Origin: Chitinophaga polysaccharea | GTDB lineage: Bacteria > Bacteroidota > Bacteroidia > Chitinophagales > Chitinophagaceae | Direction: 5' to 3' | Assembly: GCF_007829335.1 (NCBI RefSeq) | Contig: NZ_VIWO01000002.1 | Span: 620,001 to 684,000, forward strand | DNA length: 64,000 nucleotides | In this document: one piece after another, positions 55,546 to 64,000 of the stretch | How positions within the stretch are numbered: position 1 is the stretch's first letter | How the letters are laid out: every line of letters begins with the position of its first letter | Notes under the pieces: generated by a model | Databases searched by the model: none | Told to the model about the DNA's origin: nothing | The model's input: only the letters and a program-made list of their open reading frames with translations | Made by a program: the position numbers and the translations under genes

Positions 55546-55553
55546 TACTTTTG
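55546..55553 (+). promoter_or_regulatory. -7 box of the ABC-F leader transcript
   Basis: TACTTTTG matches TAnnTTTG. A transcript starting near 55560 would begin almost at an ATG-TGA start-stop pair (55561-55566) and carry a leader of about 235 bases. Confidence 0.45.
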
Positions 55554-55581
55554 CGTTCTCATGTGATCATAACCCACATAC

Positions 55582-55627
55582 ACACGCCAGGTTTCACCTG
55601 TTAACATGCCGTCCGGCGTGTTCCTTT
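55582..55627 (+). terminator. Attenuator-like terminator in the ABC-F leader
   Basis: Outer arms acacgcc (55582-55588) and ggcgtgt (55615-55621) are followed by a run of six T within ttcctttttt. An inner hairpin caggt-ttc-acctg (55588-55600) shares one base with the left arm and would compete with it. A second hairpin gcatgt-accc-acatgc (55662-55677) precedes another T-run. The gene is 170 bp further on, so transcription must pass these structures. Confidence 0.5.
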
Positions 55628-55695
55628 TTTGTTTCCATTTATTTATCGATTCAGACATACGGCATGTACCCACATGCGCTGCATTTTTTCACTAA
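55606..55695 (+). CDS. Possible 29-codon leader peptide in the ABC-F leader
   Basis: ATG at 55606 opens MPSGVFLFCFHLFIDSDIRH and stops at 55695. The reading frame runs through the right arm of the first terminator hairpin, so ribosome position would alter folding. No strong ribosome site is seen. It could be a regulatory upstream frame of the kind found before antibiotic-resistance ABC-F genes, or chance. Confidence 0.25.
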   Translation: MPSGVFLFCFHLFIDSDIRHVPTCAAFFH

Positions 55696-55794
55696 AATTT
55701 ACTGACATGAAACTTCAACGTTTTTCGCAGCATTGTTACGCTGCCCGGCCACAGGACATCTATTTTGCAGACCTATTCAACACGACTATTTCAC

Positions 55795-57414
55795 ATGCTT
55801 ATCCACGCACAAAATATCAGCTATACACTGCCTACGGGCCAACCCTTATTCCAGGACATCCACTTTTCACTGCATAAAAATGAAAAGGCAGCGATTGTCG
55901 GGAATAATGGCGCGGGGAAATCGACCTTATTACGCATTATTGCCGGCCAGGAAACCGCCTATAGCGGCAATATCCATGTTAGTAAGCGCCTGTATTATGT
56001 ACCGCAGCATTTCGGTCACTTCGATCACCTGTCTGTAGCGGTTGCCTGTGGCATTGCCCCTTTACTGGAGGCGTTGCAGGCCATTGAGAATGGCGACATC
56101 CGCCAGGAGCTGTATGATTTACTGGAAAACGACTGGGATATTATAGCCCGTTATCAAACCGCTTTTGAGAAATGGGGTATTGGGGCGCTCAGCCCGGATC
56201 AGCCGCTGTCGACTCTCAGTGGGGGGCAGAAAACCCGCCTGTTTCTTTCGGGCATTGACATCTTTCAGCCACAGGTGGTGTTGCTGGATGAACCCACCAA
56301 TCACCTGGACCGTGGCGCCCGGGAGCAGCTGTACGACTGGGTGAGCAGCACCAGTTGCACCTTACTACTGGTGAGCCATGACCGGGAGCTGTTGCGCTTG
56401 TGTAATCCCATCTGGGAGCTGCAAGCCAATGGGATTAACATATATGGCGGCAACTATGATTTTTACGCCGACCAAAAAGCCATCACTGCTGCCGCCAAAG
56501 AGCAACAGCTGGCATACCAGGAAAAGGCACTGAAAGAAGCAAAAAAGCAGCAGCAGATAGCCCTGGAACGCAAGCAACATGCCGATGCCCGTGCCCGGAA
56601 AAACAGCCAGCAGGGAGGTTTACCAAAAATATTGCTGAATGCCCGCAGAAATGCCGGCGAAACCTCCACCGCCAAATTACAGCAGGTACATGCCGAAAAG
56701 GTGAGCGAACTGCATGATGCCCGGAAAGAGGCCGCAGCACTGATACAGGTGCAACGGATGCTGAAGGGATATTTCGAAGATTCTTCGCTGCATCGCGGAA
56801 AAGTACTGCTCACCGCCACCTCGCTCAACTATGCCTGGGCGCCGGATAAAATGCTCTGGCAGCCGCCGCTTAGTTTCACTATCAGAAGCGGCGAGCGATG
56901 GTCTATTACCGGGCCTAACGGCAGTGGGAAGTCCACGTTAATGCGACTGTTGCTGGGCCATCTCGCCGTTCCCGAAGCACAGCTGTACCAGGCAGATACC
57001 AAGAGCCTGTTGCTGGACCAGGACTATTCCCTGGTAGACCGCAGCAAAACCCTGCTGGACCAGGCGCTTGCATTCAATGAGCGTAAGCTGGACACGCCTG
57101 TGGTCAAGGCTACGCTGGTCAACTTCCTGTTTGGACCGGATACCTGGGATAAATCCTGTGCTGTATTGAGCGGTGGTGAAATGCTGCGGTTATCGCTCTG
57201 TTGTATGACACTCCAAAACCGGGCGCCCGACCTGATCATGTTGGACGAGCCTACCAACAACCTGGATCTTAATAATATCCAGGTGTTGACCCAGATTTTT
57301 GGGGATTACAAGGGTACGCTGATCCTGATATCGCATGATACCACGTTCATCAAAGAAACGGGTATGACGCATCACCTGGAGCTGCGGGCTTCGGGGGAAT
57401 GGGCGATGGTCTGA
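55795..57414 (+). CDS. ABC-F family ATPase (ribosome-associated, possibly antibiotic resistance)
   Basis: The start at 55795 (MLIHAQNISYTLPTGQPLFQ) is used because ABC-F proteins begin at this point; ten codons further upstream are open. The 539-residue protein has two ATPase domains. The first has Walker A GNNGAGKST (36-44), signature LSGGQ (141-145) and Walker B VVLLDEPTNHLD. The second has GPNGSGKST (373-381), LSGGE and LIMLDEPTNNLD. A linker of about 110 residues rich in Ala, Lys and Gln joins them, and no membrane helices exist. Such proteins act on the ribosome. The attenuator-like leader favours an inducible, drug-responsive role. Confidence 0.88.
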   Translation: MLIHAQNISYTLPTGQPLFQDIHFSLHKNEKAAIVGNNGAGKSTLLRIIAGQETAYSGNIHVSKRLYYVPQHFGHFDHLSVAVACGIAPLLEALQAIENGDIRQELYDLLENDWDIIARYQTAFEKWGIGALSPDQPLSTLSGGQKTRLFLSGIDIFQPQVVLLDEPTNHLDRGAREQLYDWVSSTSCTLLLVSHDRELLRLCNPIWELQANGINIYGGNYDFYADQKAITAAAKEQQLAYQEKALKEAKKQQQIALERKQHADARARKNSQQGGLPKILLNARRNAGETSTAKLQQVHAEKVSELHDARKEAAALIQVQRMLKGYFEDSSLHRGKVLLTATSLNYAWAPDKMLWQPPLSFTIRSGERWSITGPNGSGKSTLMRLLLGHLAVPEAQLYQADTKSLLLDQDYSLVDRSKTLLDQALAFNERKLDTPVVKATLVNFLFGPDTWDKSCAVLSGGEMLRLSLCCMTLQNRAPDLIMLDEPTNNLDLNNIQVLTQIFGDYKGTLILISHDTTFIKETGMTHHLELRASGEWAMV

Positions 57415-57490
57415 ACAGTGTTACAGGGCGGTTTGGGCTGCATTTGCCCAAACCTGAAGATATTTCCATTCGCATGATCGCTGTACGAAA

Positions 57491-57535
57491 ATGCCGCAAA
57501 TTCCAATACCCGCGGGCATTGGAGATTTGCGGCAT
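57491..57535. terminator. Bidirectional terminator between ABC-F and WG-repeat genes
   Basis: Outer arms atgccgcaaa (57491-57500) and tttgcggcat (57526-57535), with inner pairing ccaat/attgg, form a long hairpin between two convergent genes. Confidence 0.7.
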
Positions 57536-57568
57536 ATTATTATCAAGCAGACATTTATTTTTCAGGTA

Positions 57569-59824
57569 TCAAAGCGCCGGTATACCGTATGCAGCATCCG
57601 CTTCAAATGGAATTACTTCTTTTACTATCAAAGGCAGGAAGGTACCATCGGCCAGCAGGTACTGGTAGGTATCTCCTTTACGGCACAACAAGGGGAAGTC
57701 GTATGAGATAGCGGTAGCCGTATAGGTCGTGCCGGGATCTATCACAACATCATCAAAGGTTTGGGTAGTGATTGGCTGTGTATAGGCATTTAATACCGTA
57801 AACTGGCCATCGGTCTGCACCAGGAATCCGCGTTTGTTTTCTTCCCGTAGTATACGGTCATAGCTGGCCGGCAGCACTGTTTTTCCGTGGAAGTTGATCA
57901 ATCCTTTCTTCATTTGTCCATCTTCCTTTCCGCGTTGGCTAATCGGGAGATACAATGAATCTTCCATGCCGGCAAAGCCTCCGCCATAATACGCGTATAA
58001 GGGCGGTACAATGATCTTGCCGGTACTATCAGCATAGCCATAGGCCATGGTCTGATCGGCGCCCACTGTTTGCAGGTAGAAGACCCGGTTTGCCAGGTAT
58101 GTCGCTTCTTCATAGACAGGTGGCAGAATTACCTGTCCATTCGCGTGGATAAGTCCTTTTTTGTTATTCTTTGTCACCATTAGTATGTCCTGCTGGCCCG
58201 TTACAGCTACCTCATCATATGCCAGCGGTGTTTGTTGGAGGTTACGGCTATTAAATATAGCGTAACTCATTTTATAATTGGCTTCACTGATCAACAGGTA
58301 TAAATGGTTTCCGATCTCTGTGATGCTGGTGTAATACAATGGCAACACCAGCTGGCCCTTACCATTATATAACCCTTTCACATAAACGCCGCGTTTGCTG
58401 GCCAATAGCAGGGTGCTGTCTCCCGGCAGCAGATCTACGTTATAGAACGTAGCAGGGATTATTTCCCGTTGCTCCGTTATATCATAAATACCTACGCCGG
58501 TTGCCTTTTCCACCGTCCACCACCTGGATGTCAGGGCGTTTAAAGATTTATAAGCCATGGGGATCAACATCCTTCCATCGGCGCTATATACGCCTTTCTT
58601 CTCCTGGTAGGATACCGTGAGGCAGCCCTGCCAGGGCGCATCATCGATCTCGAAAAATGCCGGTGGTACGAGCTTGTGGAGACTGGGGTTATAAAATCCG
58701 TACACGGCCTTCTGCTTTAATTTAAAAAGCTGTTCCCGGGAAGGGTTTTCGAAGTCTGTAATTTCATTATAATTAAGAGCCAGCAACTTCTTACCAGTAG
58801 TATCCAGGAGGTTATAATCGCCATTCACCGGCGCTACGAAGTAGTTACCGTAGCAGATAATATCACCATCATACACCAGCGGCACTACTAGCTGGCCATT
58901 TTCCCTGATGATACCTGATTTTTTATTTTTTGTCACCCGGAGATACGGGCCATTGCTCCATTCGGGGTAAGGGCTGGCAATGTCGTCGTAGGTAAAATCG
59001 GCTACAACATTCCCTTCCGGGCTGATGAGTCCATAGTGTCCATTCTTTTCCGCTTTCAGCATGCCGTTGCCGATAACATCCATGTGCGTATACTCCGGGG
59101 CGGCGTATTCCTTTTTGTTATCCAGATTCAGTACCACCTCCTGCCGGTTCTTTTTGAAGCACAATACCCAGCTGTCGCTGCGCATCATATAATGATCATG
59201 CTCATATTCAAAGGGCGCCAGTATCTCATTTTTTAAATTGAGCACGCCCCATTTTCCATTTTTTTCAGCGAAAACATAATCACTTTTACTGCCACAGCCA
59301 CCACAATAATCGATGGCGTCGTATGCTGCAGGGATGACGAGTTGCTTTTCTTCTACACCGTACACACCCCATTTACCTTTTTCCTTCACATCGAAGTGAT
59401 GGTTATCGAGAATGCCTACAGAGTCGAAGATCATGGGCAATAATAGTTTCCCATGGGTATCAGCATACGTCATTTTGCCGTCTTTATAGAGGCTGAGATA
59501 AACTTTCCACTCCAATGATATCGTGTCATATACCGGTGGCAACAGCCATTCGCCCTGGTTGGTTACGGCTCCTGTTTTCCCGTTTTGCCGTATCAGCAAC
59601 ATTTGTTCTTTTTCACTGACTTGCAGGTTTCCTTCCGCCGTAACGCTTACCGGGTGCCAATACCCGACGATCTCATCAAAAGCTTTGGCGCCTTTGTGAT
59701 CGATATACCAGGTCTTATTGTTATCGGCAACCCGTGCAAAACCATACTGAAAAATGGACCCCTGTTGTGCCATGGCCTGGCTGGTAAGCAACAGGCAGCC
59801 GATTAGCCATCTATTAATCTTCAT
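57569..59824 (-). CDS. Exported WG-repeat protein (3rd of three)
   Basis: The 751-residue protein has a signal peptide (MKINRWLIGCLLLTSQAMA). It consists of many WG beta-repeats: units such as KGKWGVYGVEEKQLVIPAAY, NGKWGVLNLKNEILAPFEYE and NKKGLIHANGQVILPPVYEE recur every 30-50 residues, with some Trp replaced. It is predicted to fold as a repeat solenoid or propeller in the periplasm or on the surface. The start overlaps the end of the preceding WG gene by 11 bp. Function is unknown; WG proteins are thought to bind partners or sense envelope signals. Confidence 0.85.
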   Translation of the reverse strand: MKINRWLIGCLLLTSQAMAQQGSIFQYGFARVADNNKTWYIDHKGAKAFDEIVGYWHPVSVTAEGNLQVSEKEQMLLIRQNGKTGAVTNQGEWLLPPVYDTISLEWKVYLSLYKDGKMTYADTHGKLLLPMIFDSVGILDNHHFDVKEKGKWGVYGVEEKQLVIPAAYDAIDYCGGCGSKSDYVFAEKNGKWGVLNLKNEILAPFEYEHDHYMMRSDSWVLCFKKNRQEVVLNLDNKKEYAAPEYTHMDVIGNGMLKAEKNGHYGLISPEGNVVADFTYDDIASPYPEWSNGPYLRVTKNKKSGIIRENGQLVVPLVYDGDIICYGNYFVAPVNGDYNLLDTTGKKLLALNYNEITDFENPSREQLFKLKQKAVYGFYNPSLHKLVPPAFFEIDDAPWQGCLTVSYQEKKGVYSADGRMLIPMAYKSLNALTSRWWTVEKATGVGIYDITEQREIIPATFYNVDLLPGDSTLLLASKRGVYVKGLYNGKGQLVLPLYYTSITEIGNHLYLLISEANYKMSYAIFNSRNLQQTPLAYDEVAVTGQQDILMVTKNNKKGLIHANGQVILPPVYEEATYLANRVFYLQTVGADQTMAYGYADSTGKIIVPPLYAYYGGGFAGMEDSLYLPISQRGKEDGQMKKGLINFHGKTVLPASYDRILREENKRGFLVQTDGQFTVLNAYTQPITTQTFDDVVIDPGTTYTATAISYDFPLLCRKGDTYQYLLADGTFLPLIVKEVIPFEADAAYGIPAL

Positions 59825-62120
59825 ATCCTTGCTTCTTTAATGATTTATAACGAAAAGCCTGTCCATTTGCATCGAGGTAGAAATACCATTTGCCTTCTTT
59901 TACCAGGATGGGAAACAAGCTGTCATCACCCCGGCGGTTGGTGTAGAGCTCATCATACTTCAGGGGAATGCGCATTTTGCCGTTGGTATCTGCGATACCT
60001 TTTTTGCCGTCTTTAGCTACCTCCAACAACCCGGTTTTCTCCCGGTAGCTGATATAATCAAATACAGGCGGCAGTATCACCTTACCGTTAGCATCCACCA
60101 GGCCTTCTTTTTCTTTGCTGGTTACTTTAAACAGGGGCTCCTGGTAAAGAGCGCTGATGGTTTCGTAGGCAATTGGTAAAAATGCACTCCCATCTTTCCG
60201 GATCAGCCCTACCTGCTTGCCTTTGGTGACTAGCAGCAAGCTGTCGTTGAAAGCAGCCATGTCATCTAACGTGATGGGGTAAACGATTTCCTGGTTCCGG
60301 TTAATAATGCCAAACAACTCCTGGTCTGGCGCTACCTCTTTTCCTGCCAGTGCCAGGCCATTGTGAAAATCGCCCACGAAGCTGTAATCTTTAAACACCA
60401 TTTCTTTCCCATTGGTATCTACAAAGAGATTTTTACGGGAAGCGTCCCATATTTTCAGCAGACCACTGCCAAAATGCGGATGATCGCTTTTGGCAGTGAC
60501 CGGCATCAGTAACCGGGTAGCCTGGTCATCTCTAAATTCCCAATAGCCGTTGGTATACAGGATATTCCCCGCCATATCGGTGAGTACCGATACCGATTGG
60601 TTGTTGTCGTAACGCCTTTCCACAATGCGATTAGTATCTACTGCGGTAAAGAAGCCATACTGCTTTCCGCCGCGTATAATACTGCCGTTGCGGGTAGCCA
60701 GTGAAGCGGTGTCACCATTTCTCAGGGAGAGCAGGTGGCTATTTTGCCATTCTATCCCATCGTATGTAGGCGGCAATATTTCCTTGCGGGTGGCGACATT
60801 AAATAACCCGATGCGTCCATTGTTCGATACGGGCATGAAATCATCCCTATCGGTTCCTGCATTGGCGTCGTTATAGAGATAGGTGGTGGTGGCCATTACC
60901 GGTATCTCTTCATAAGCCACCGGTATCACAGTCTGGCCTTTGCTATCCAGTAACCCTGTTTTGCTGCCTTGTTGTACGGCGATGTAGGCCTCGTTATGAT
61001 AAATAGCTACATTGATGTCGGTATAGGCAAACGGTAATATTTGTTTACCCGTACTATCAAACAAGCCTATTGCTGTGCCCCTGGTAACGGCAAAGTACGG
61101 CGCCATACCGTGGTTATTATACACATTTCTCACTGGTCCAGCGCCGGCAATCAAGCCACCGCCATCAAAAGATTTGATGTCATCATACTGTGCGGGAATA
61201 ATTTCCTGGCCCACAGCGTTCACCACGCCTTTTTTATTTTCTATTGTTACTTTCACAAAATTGCCCAGCGATTCAACCTGGGAATATTGCAGAGGAAGCA
61301 GGGTTTTACCGGCCGCATTCACAAAGCCGGTTTTATCCTGTTGGGTAACGGCAAAGATTTCCGGGCCGGGCCCATGGCTGCATTTATCATAGATAGCCGG
61401 GGTTACCGGCGTTCCATTTTTATGCATGATACCGTTTTTGCCCTGTTTCGTATAACCAAAGAAGGGACTTCCCTCATAGCCCAGGTAGTCGAAGCCTTCA
61501 TATTCCAGTGGTATGATGATATGACCATCAGGGGCCGCCAGTCCTACTTTACGGCCTTTGCCGATTTGTACGGCGCCTTCCAGCACATAACTTTGATCCA
61601 CCTCGTCGTATTGCGGCGCCTGTAGTACCTGCCCGGTTTTCATGTCGGCCCAGCCCCATAGTCCGTCTTTTTTAATTTTCAGGAGATGGGGATCCAGTAC
61701 GGCTATTTCATTATACACAGTCGGGCAAATCACTTTCCCCAGGGAGTCTACCGCCCCATATTTACCATGGTCCCGGACAATCACCACGCTATAGTTCTTT
61801 TGCGGGTAGGCGTTGTCTTCTTCCGCCTCCAGGCTCACTTCATCGTATTTAAAAGGAGCGATCACTTTGCCGGCATCATTGAAAGCACCATAAGCATTGT
61901 TTTTCACGCCGGCTACTAACCTGTAAAAACCGAAGTTTACCGTCTTGTCGACCACTACGGCGCCGGAGCTGTGCAGGTACTGTTTTTTGTGCTGGATCAT
62001 GATGGGCGCTTCCTGGCCCTCGAACTCCCCCAGGTAATCGGCGATGACAGGCGCTTGTTGTGCATAGGCGTTGATGCCTCCTATACAGAGCGCCAGGGTT
62101 AACATTCCGTAATTTCTCAT
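59814..62120 (-). CDS. Exported WG-repeat protein (2nd of three)
   Basis: The 768-residue protein has a signal peptide (MRNYGMLTLALCIGGINAYA) and WG-type repeats through its length (HGKYGAVDSLGKVICPTVYN, DGLWGWADMKTGQVLQAPQY, KTGLLDSKGQTVIPVAYEEI). The C-terminal unit reads EGKWYFYLDANGQAFRYKSL. It overlaps its two neighbours by 4 and 11 bp, so the three genes form one tightly coupled operon. It resembles the 751-residue neighbour in length and repeat style, suggesting duplication followed by divergence. Confidence 0.85.
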   Translation of the reverse strand: MRNYGMLTLALCIGGINAYAQQAPVIADYLGEFEGQEAPIMIQHKKQYLHSSGAVVVDKTVNFGFYRLVAGVKNNAYGAFNDAGKVIAPFKYDEVSLEAEEDNAYPQKNYSVVIVRDHGKYGAVDSLGKVICPTVYNEIAVLDPHLLKIKKDGLWGWADMKTGQVLQAPQYDEVDQSYVLEGAVQIGKGRKVGLAAPDGHIIIPLEYEGFDYLGYEGSPFFGYTKQGKNGIMHKNGTPVTPAIYDKCSHGPGPEIFAVTQQDKTGFVNAAGKTLLPLQYSQVESLGNFVKVTIENKKGVVNAVGQEIIPAQYDDIKSFDGGGLIAGAGPVRNVYNNHGMAPYFAVTRGTAIGLFDSTGKQILPFAYTDINVAIYHNEAYIAVQQGSKTGLLDSKGQTVIPVAYEEIPVMATTTYLYNDANAGTDRDDFMPVSNNGRIGLFNVATRKEILPPTYDGIEWQNSHLLSLRNGDTASLATRNGSIIRGGKQYGFFTAVDTNRIVERRYDNNQSVSVLTDMAGNILYTNGYWEFRDDQATRLLMPVTAKSDHPHFGSGLLKIWDASRKNLFVDTNGKEMVFKDYSFVGDFHNGLALAGKEVAPDQELFGIINRNQEIVYPITLDDMAAFNDSLLLVTKGKQVGLIRKDGSAFLPIAYETISALYQEPLFKVTSKEKEGLVDANGKVILPPVFDYISYREKTGLLEVAKDGKKGIADTNGKMRIPLKYDELYTNRRGDDSLFPILVKEGKWYFYLDANGQAFRYKSLKKQGYED

Positions 62121-63337
62121 TTCGTATCAGGCTTTTTTATCACTAACAAAGCTCCTTCCCGGTCGACCACCACGGCCCTGCCTTCACTGAAAGGAGTTAC
62201 ATCTTCATATTGGGGCGCTATCACCATTTTCCCGGTAGCATCCATAAATCCCCATCCGGAAATGACGCCGCCTCTTTTTACGGCGATCAGTCCATCCGAA
62301 AACATTACGTGGGAATCGTAAATGCAGCTACCACTATTATCGCAGAGTGGTACTTTGGCCCGGATGGCGCCAGTAGTATCGAGTATATACAGGTGTCCGT
62401 CGCTATTATCCCTGGCGGTACCATTTACTTGTACGGCAGACAGGCCACCCGAAAAGCGGTAGGGCTTTTCGTGGAACTGCGGCATGAATACGGGCCTGCC
62501 GGTTTTATTCATCAGGCCCCAGGCGCCGTTCTTATAAAAGGGGGCCAGGCCATCTGTATAGTCGCCTATCTCTTCCGCGTCGATGCTGAAAACCACCTTA
62601 CCGGAAAGGTCGATCACCGACCAGTTCAGGTCTGGCGCGCCCTGCGGCAGGCTGTTATATAAGGTTGACAATTCATCATTACCTTTCATGCTATCCCCGG
62701 GAGGGGCTGCGGTAGCCACCAGGGCTACGCCATCGGAAAAATCCCTCGCAGCAAGGTATATAGGAGGGATCACCCAAACGCCGCTGGTATCTGCATATCC
62801 AAACAAGCTATCTTTCCTCACCAGCAAACGCCCGTCATGAAATGAACGGGGATCGGCTACCACCCGGTCAAAAGCGCCATTGTTGGCCTGGTCGATAACG
62901 GTATCCATTCTCACAAACTCCTGGCCCAACGTCACCTTACCAGATGGGTCGATGTAATACCAGGTATCATTCTTTCTCACCGCGGCACGGTTACCGGAGA
63001 AATCTTTTGCCTCATCGAACTGGTAAGGTACCTGGAGCTGGCCGGCACGATTAATATAGCCATACAGGATAGTATCGTTCGTTGTTTTACCTACAATTGC
63101 GAGGCCATCATGAAAGCTCTCCGCTTCATCGAACTGCAGAGGGATAGTCACTTTCCCGGTGGTGTCAATAAATCCATACAGCTGATTGGCATCGGTACGT
63201 ACCCGGGCCAGGCCGCCCGAGAAATTGGCAATATTCGAATATTGCTGGTCTGAAACAAAGGCCAGCACCGGTTCCTGTGCCCTGGCGCCCAGGGGCAGGA
63301 ACAATACCAGGAAGCGTACTATGGAGTTTCTCAGCAT
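62117..63337 (-). CDS. Exported WG-repeat protein (1st of three)
   Basis: The 406-residue protein has a signal peptide (MLRNSIVRFLVLFLPLGARA). Repeats such as YGFIDTTGKVTIPLQFDEAE, YGYINRAGQLQVPYQFDEAK and NGAWGLMNKTGRPVFMPQFH follow the WG pattern, with Phe or Tyr replacing Trp in places. Each repeat carries the F-x-G-L/R-A turn (FSGGLARVR, FHDGLAIVG). It is the promoter-proximal gene; the promoter must lie in the 276-bp divergent gap before the phosphatase gene. Confidence 0.85.
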   Translation of the reverse strand: MLRNSIVRFLVLFLPLGARAQEPVLAFVSDQQYSNIANFSGGLARVRTDANQLYGFIDTTGKVTIPLQFDEAESFHDGLAIVGKTTNDTILYGYINRAGQLQVPYQFDEAKDFSGNRAAVRKNDTWYYIDPSGKVTLGQEFVRMDTVIDQANNGAFDRVVADPRSFHDGRLLVRKDSLFGYADTSGVWVIPPIYLAARDFSDGVALVATAAPPGDSMKGNDELSTLYNSLPQGAPDLNWSVIDLSGKVVFSIDAEEIGDYTDGLAPFYKNGAWGLMNKTGRPVFMPQFHEKPYRFSGGLSAVQVNGTARDNSDGHLYILDTTGAIRAKVPLCDNSGSCIYDSHVMFSDGLIAVKRGGVISGWGFMDATGKMVIAPQYEDVTPFSEGRAVVVDREGALLVIKKPDTK

Positions 63338-63556
63338 ATGGGCTGTTTACGATGGATATGGTAAGTTTCCATTAGCAAAGATCAGATACTTTCCCCTCAT
63401 TCCCCAATTTTAGCTGCCTACAAGCTATCTACGCCAGCATCTACAAAACAACTACAACGGCTGCAAGTCCGCTCCCAATATGATTTTCAGCAACCTACGC
63501 CCGGATAGCGGGTCTACCACTCTTCCTTAAAGTCCTGTACTTTATTATTTTTTTAT

Positions 63557-63564
63557 TACGTTTG
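63557..63564 (+). promoter_or_regulatory. -7 box of the PafA-type phosphatase gene
   Basis: TACGTTTG matches TAnnTTTG 50 bp before the ATG at 63614. No TTTG stands at -33, so only the -7 part is claimed. Confidence 0.45.
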
Positions 63565-63613
63565 CCGATTCCCGTTTTGGGGTGTGAACCTAAAAAATGA
63601 AAAAATCAGTACT

Positions 63614-64000
63614 ATGAATGGAATGACAAAAACAGTGGCTACTGCTGTTCTGGGCGCCTTCACTGCGTTACAGGGATTAACAGCCGTAGCGCAAGCCAAT
63701 GAAAAGCCCAAGTTGATTGTAGGTATTGTAGTGGACCAAATGCGTTGGGATTATTTATACCGGTATTACGACCGTTATGAGTCGGGTGGTTTCAAACGTA
63801 TGTTGGGCGAAGGTTTTTCCTGCGAGAACACATTTATCAGTCATCTTCCATCTTATACAGCCGTAGGGCATAGCACTGTATATACCGGTAGTGTTCCTGC
63901 CATTCATGGTATTACAGGCAACGACTGGCCCGATCAGCTGACCGGCAAAACCTGGTATTGCACCGAAGATACCATCGTAACAGGCGTAGGCAGCAACAGC
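63614..64000 (+). CDS. pafA: PafA-type alkaline phosphatase, N-terminal part (cut by window end)
   Basis: The first 129 residues are visible. A signal peptide (MNGMTKTVATAVLGAFTALQ to AVAQA) is followed by KLIVGIVVDQMRWDYLYRYY, GFKRMLGEGFSCENTFISHL, the nucleophile region PSYTAVGHSTVYTGSVPAIH and GITGNDW. This is the start of the PafA-type alkaline phosphatase superfamily of Bacteroidota, with a threonine nucleophile in the YTAVGHS area. These enzymes release phosphate from monoesters outside the cytoplasm. The rest of the gene lies beyond the window. Confidence 0.85.
   Translation, partial: MNGMTKTVATAVLGAFTALQGLTAVAQANEKPKLIVGIVVDQMRWDYLYRYYDRYESGGFKRMLGEGFSCENTFISHLPSYTAVGHSTVYTGSVPAIHGITGNDWPDQLTGKTWYCTEDTIVTGVGSNS

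Noticed and set aside
55707..55877. A 56-codon frame (MKLQRFSQHCYAARPQ) overlapping the ABC-F start
   Set aside because: It runs out of frame through the first ATPase codons and has no recognisable features; kept only as a possible coupled leader, not annotated.
61041..61625. A 194-codon open frame on the plus strand inside the second WG-repeat gene
   Set aside because: It is antisense to a clear repeat-containing gene with signal peptide; its own translation has no recognisable domain.

Overview
The window looks like chromosome of a Chitinophaga-type member of the Bacteroidota (family Chitinophagaceae). The signs are two SusC/SusD outer-membrane uptake pairs, many lipoproteins with a short lipobox, large orphan FtsX/MacB-like permeases, WG-repeat proteins, a PafA-type phosphatase, and -7 boxes of the form TAnnTTTG. 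No tRNA, rRNA, CRISPR array, insertion sequence or prophage was found. Gene density is high and most genes lie in short same-strand runs.

Left region (1-22.7 kb): a carbohydrate locus. A minus-strand L-rhamnose operon (rhaT, fused aldolase/dehydrogenase rhaD, isomerase rhaI cut by the window edge) diverges from a GntR-family regulator. After an orphan FtsX permease, an exonuclease and a secreted SGNH esterase comes a nine-gene plus-strand operon: SusC, SusD, a lipoprotein sugar-dehydrogenase-like propeller with a C-terminal cytochrome c, a DUF4432 epimerase-like protein, a phosphomannose-isomerase-like cupin, a TIM-barrel isomerase/epimerase, a Gfo/Idh/MocA oxidoreductase and a DUF1080 (3-keto-glycoside hydrolase/lyase family) lipoprotein, closed by a strong terminator. 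The rhaT promoter region and the susC promoter region carry the same tandem 10-bp repeat (acatgacagt / acaggacagt) in the same orientation and at a similar distance from the start codon. This is the best evidence that both operons answer to one regulator, and it suggests a rhamnose-linked glycoside processed by a respiratory 3-keto route in the periplasm.

Middle region (22.7-47.4 kb): housekeeping and accessory genes. These are a nucleotidase, a MacA/LolCDE-like ABC exporter operon, a GNAT-MarR pair with a palindromic operator, a stand-alone SusC/SusD pair, a second orphan FtsX permease, a second SGNH hydrolase, an ArsR-AHSA1 pair with a doubled operator around its -7 box, a YiiX-like hydrolase, an L,D-transpeptidase-like lipoprotein, an SMP-30 lactonase, and an AraC regulator divergent from an SDR / steroid-5-alpha-reductase-like / ABC-2 permease operon. 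Both orphan FtsX permeases are preceded by a perfect inverted repeat 89-90 bp upstream of a sigma-54-like -24 element.

Right region (47.5-64 kb): a complete tripartite RND efflux operon; a glyoxalase; an ECF sigma factor operon containing a small alpha-helical protein and a ClpP paralogue; an ABC-F protein behind an attenuator-like leader; three overlapping genes for exported WG-repeat proteins; and the start of a PafA-type alkaline phosphatase.

All functional calls are by recognition of motifs and family resemblance in the translated sequence; no database search was run.
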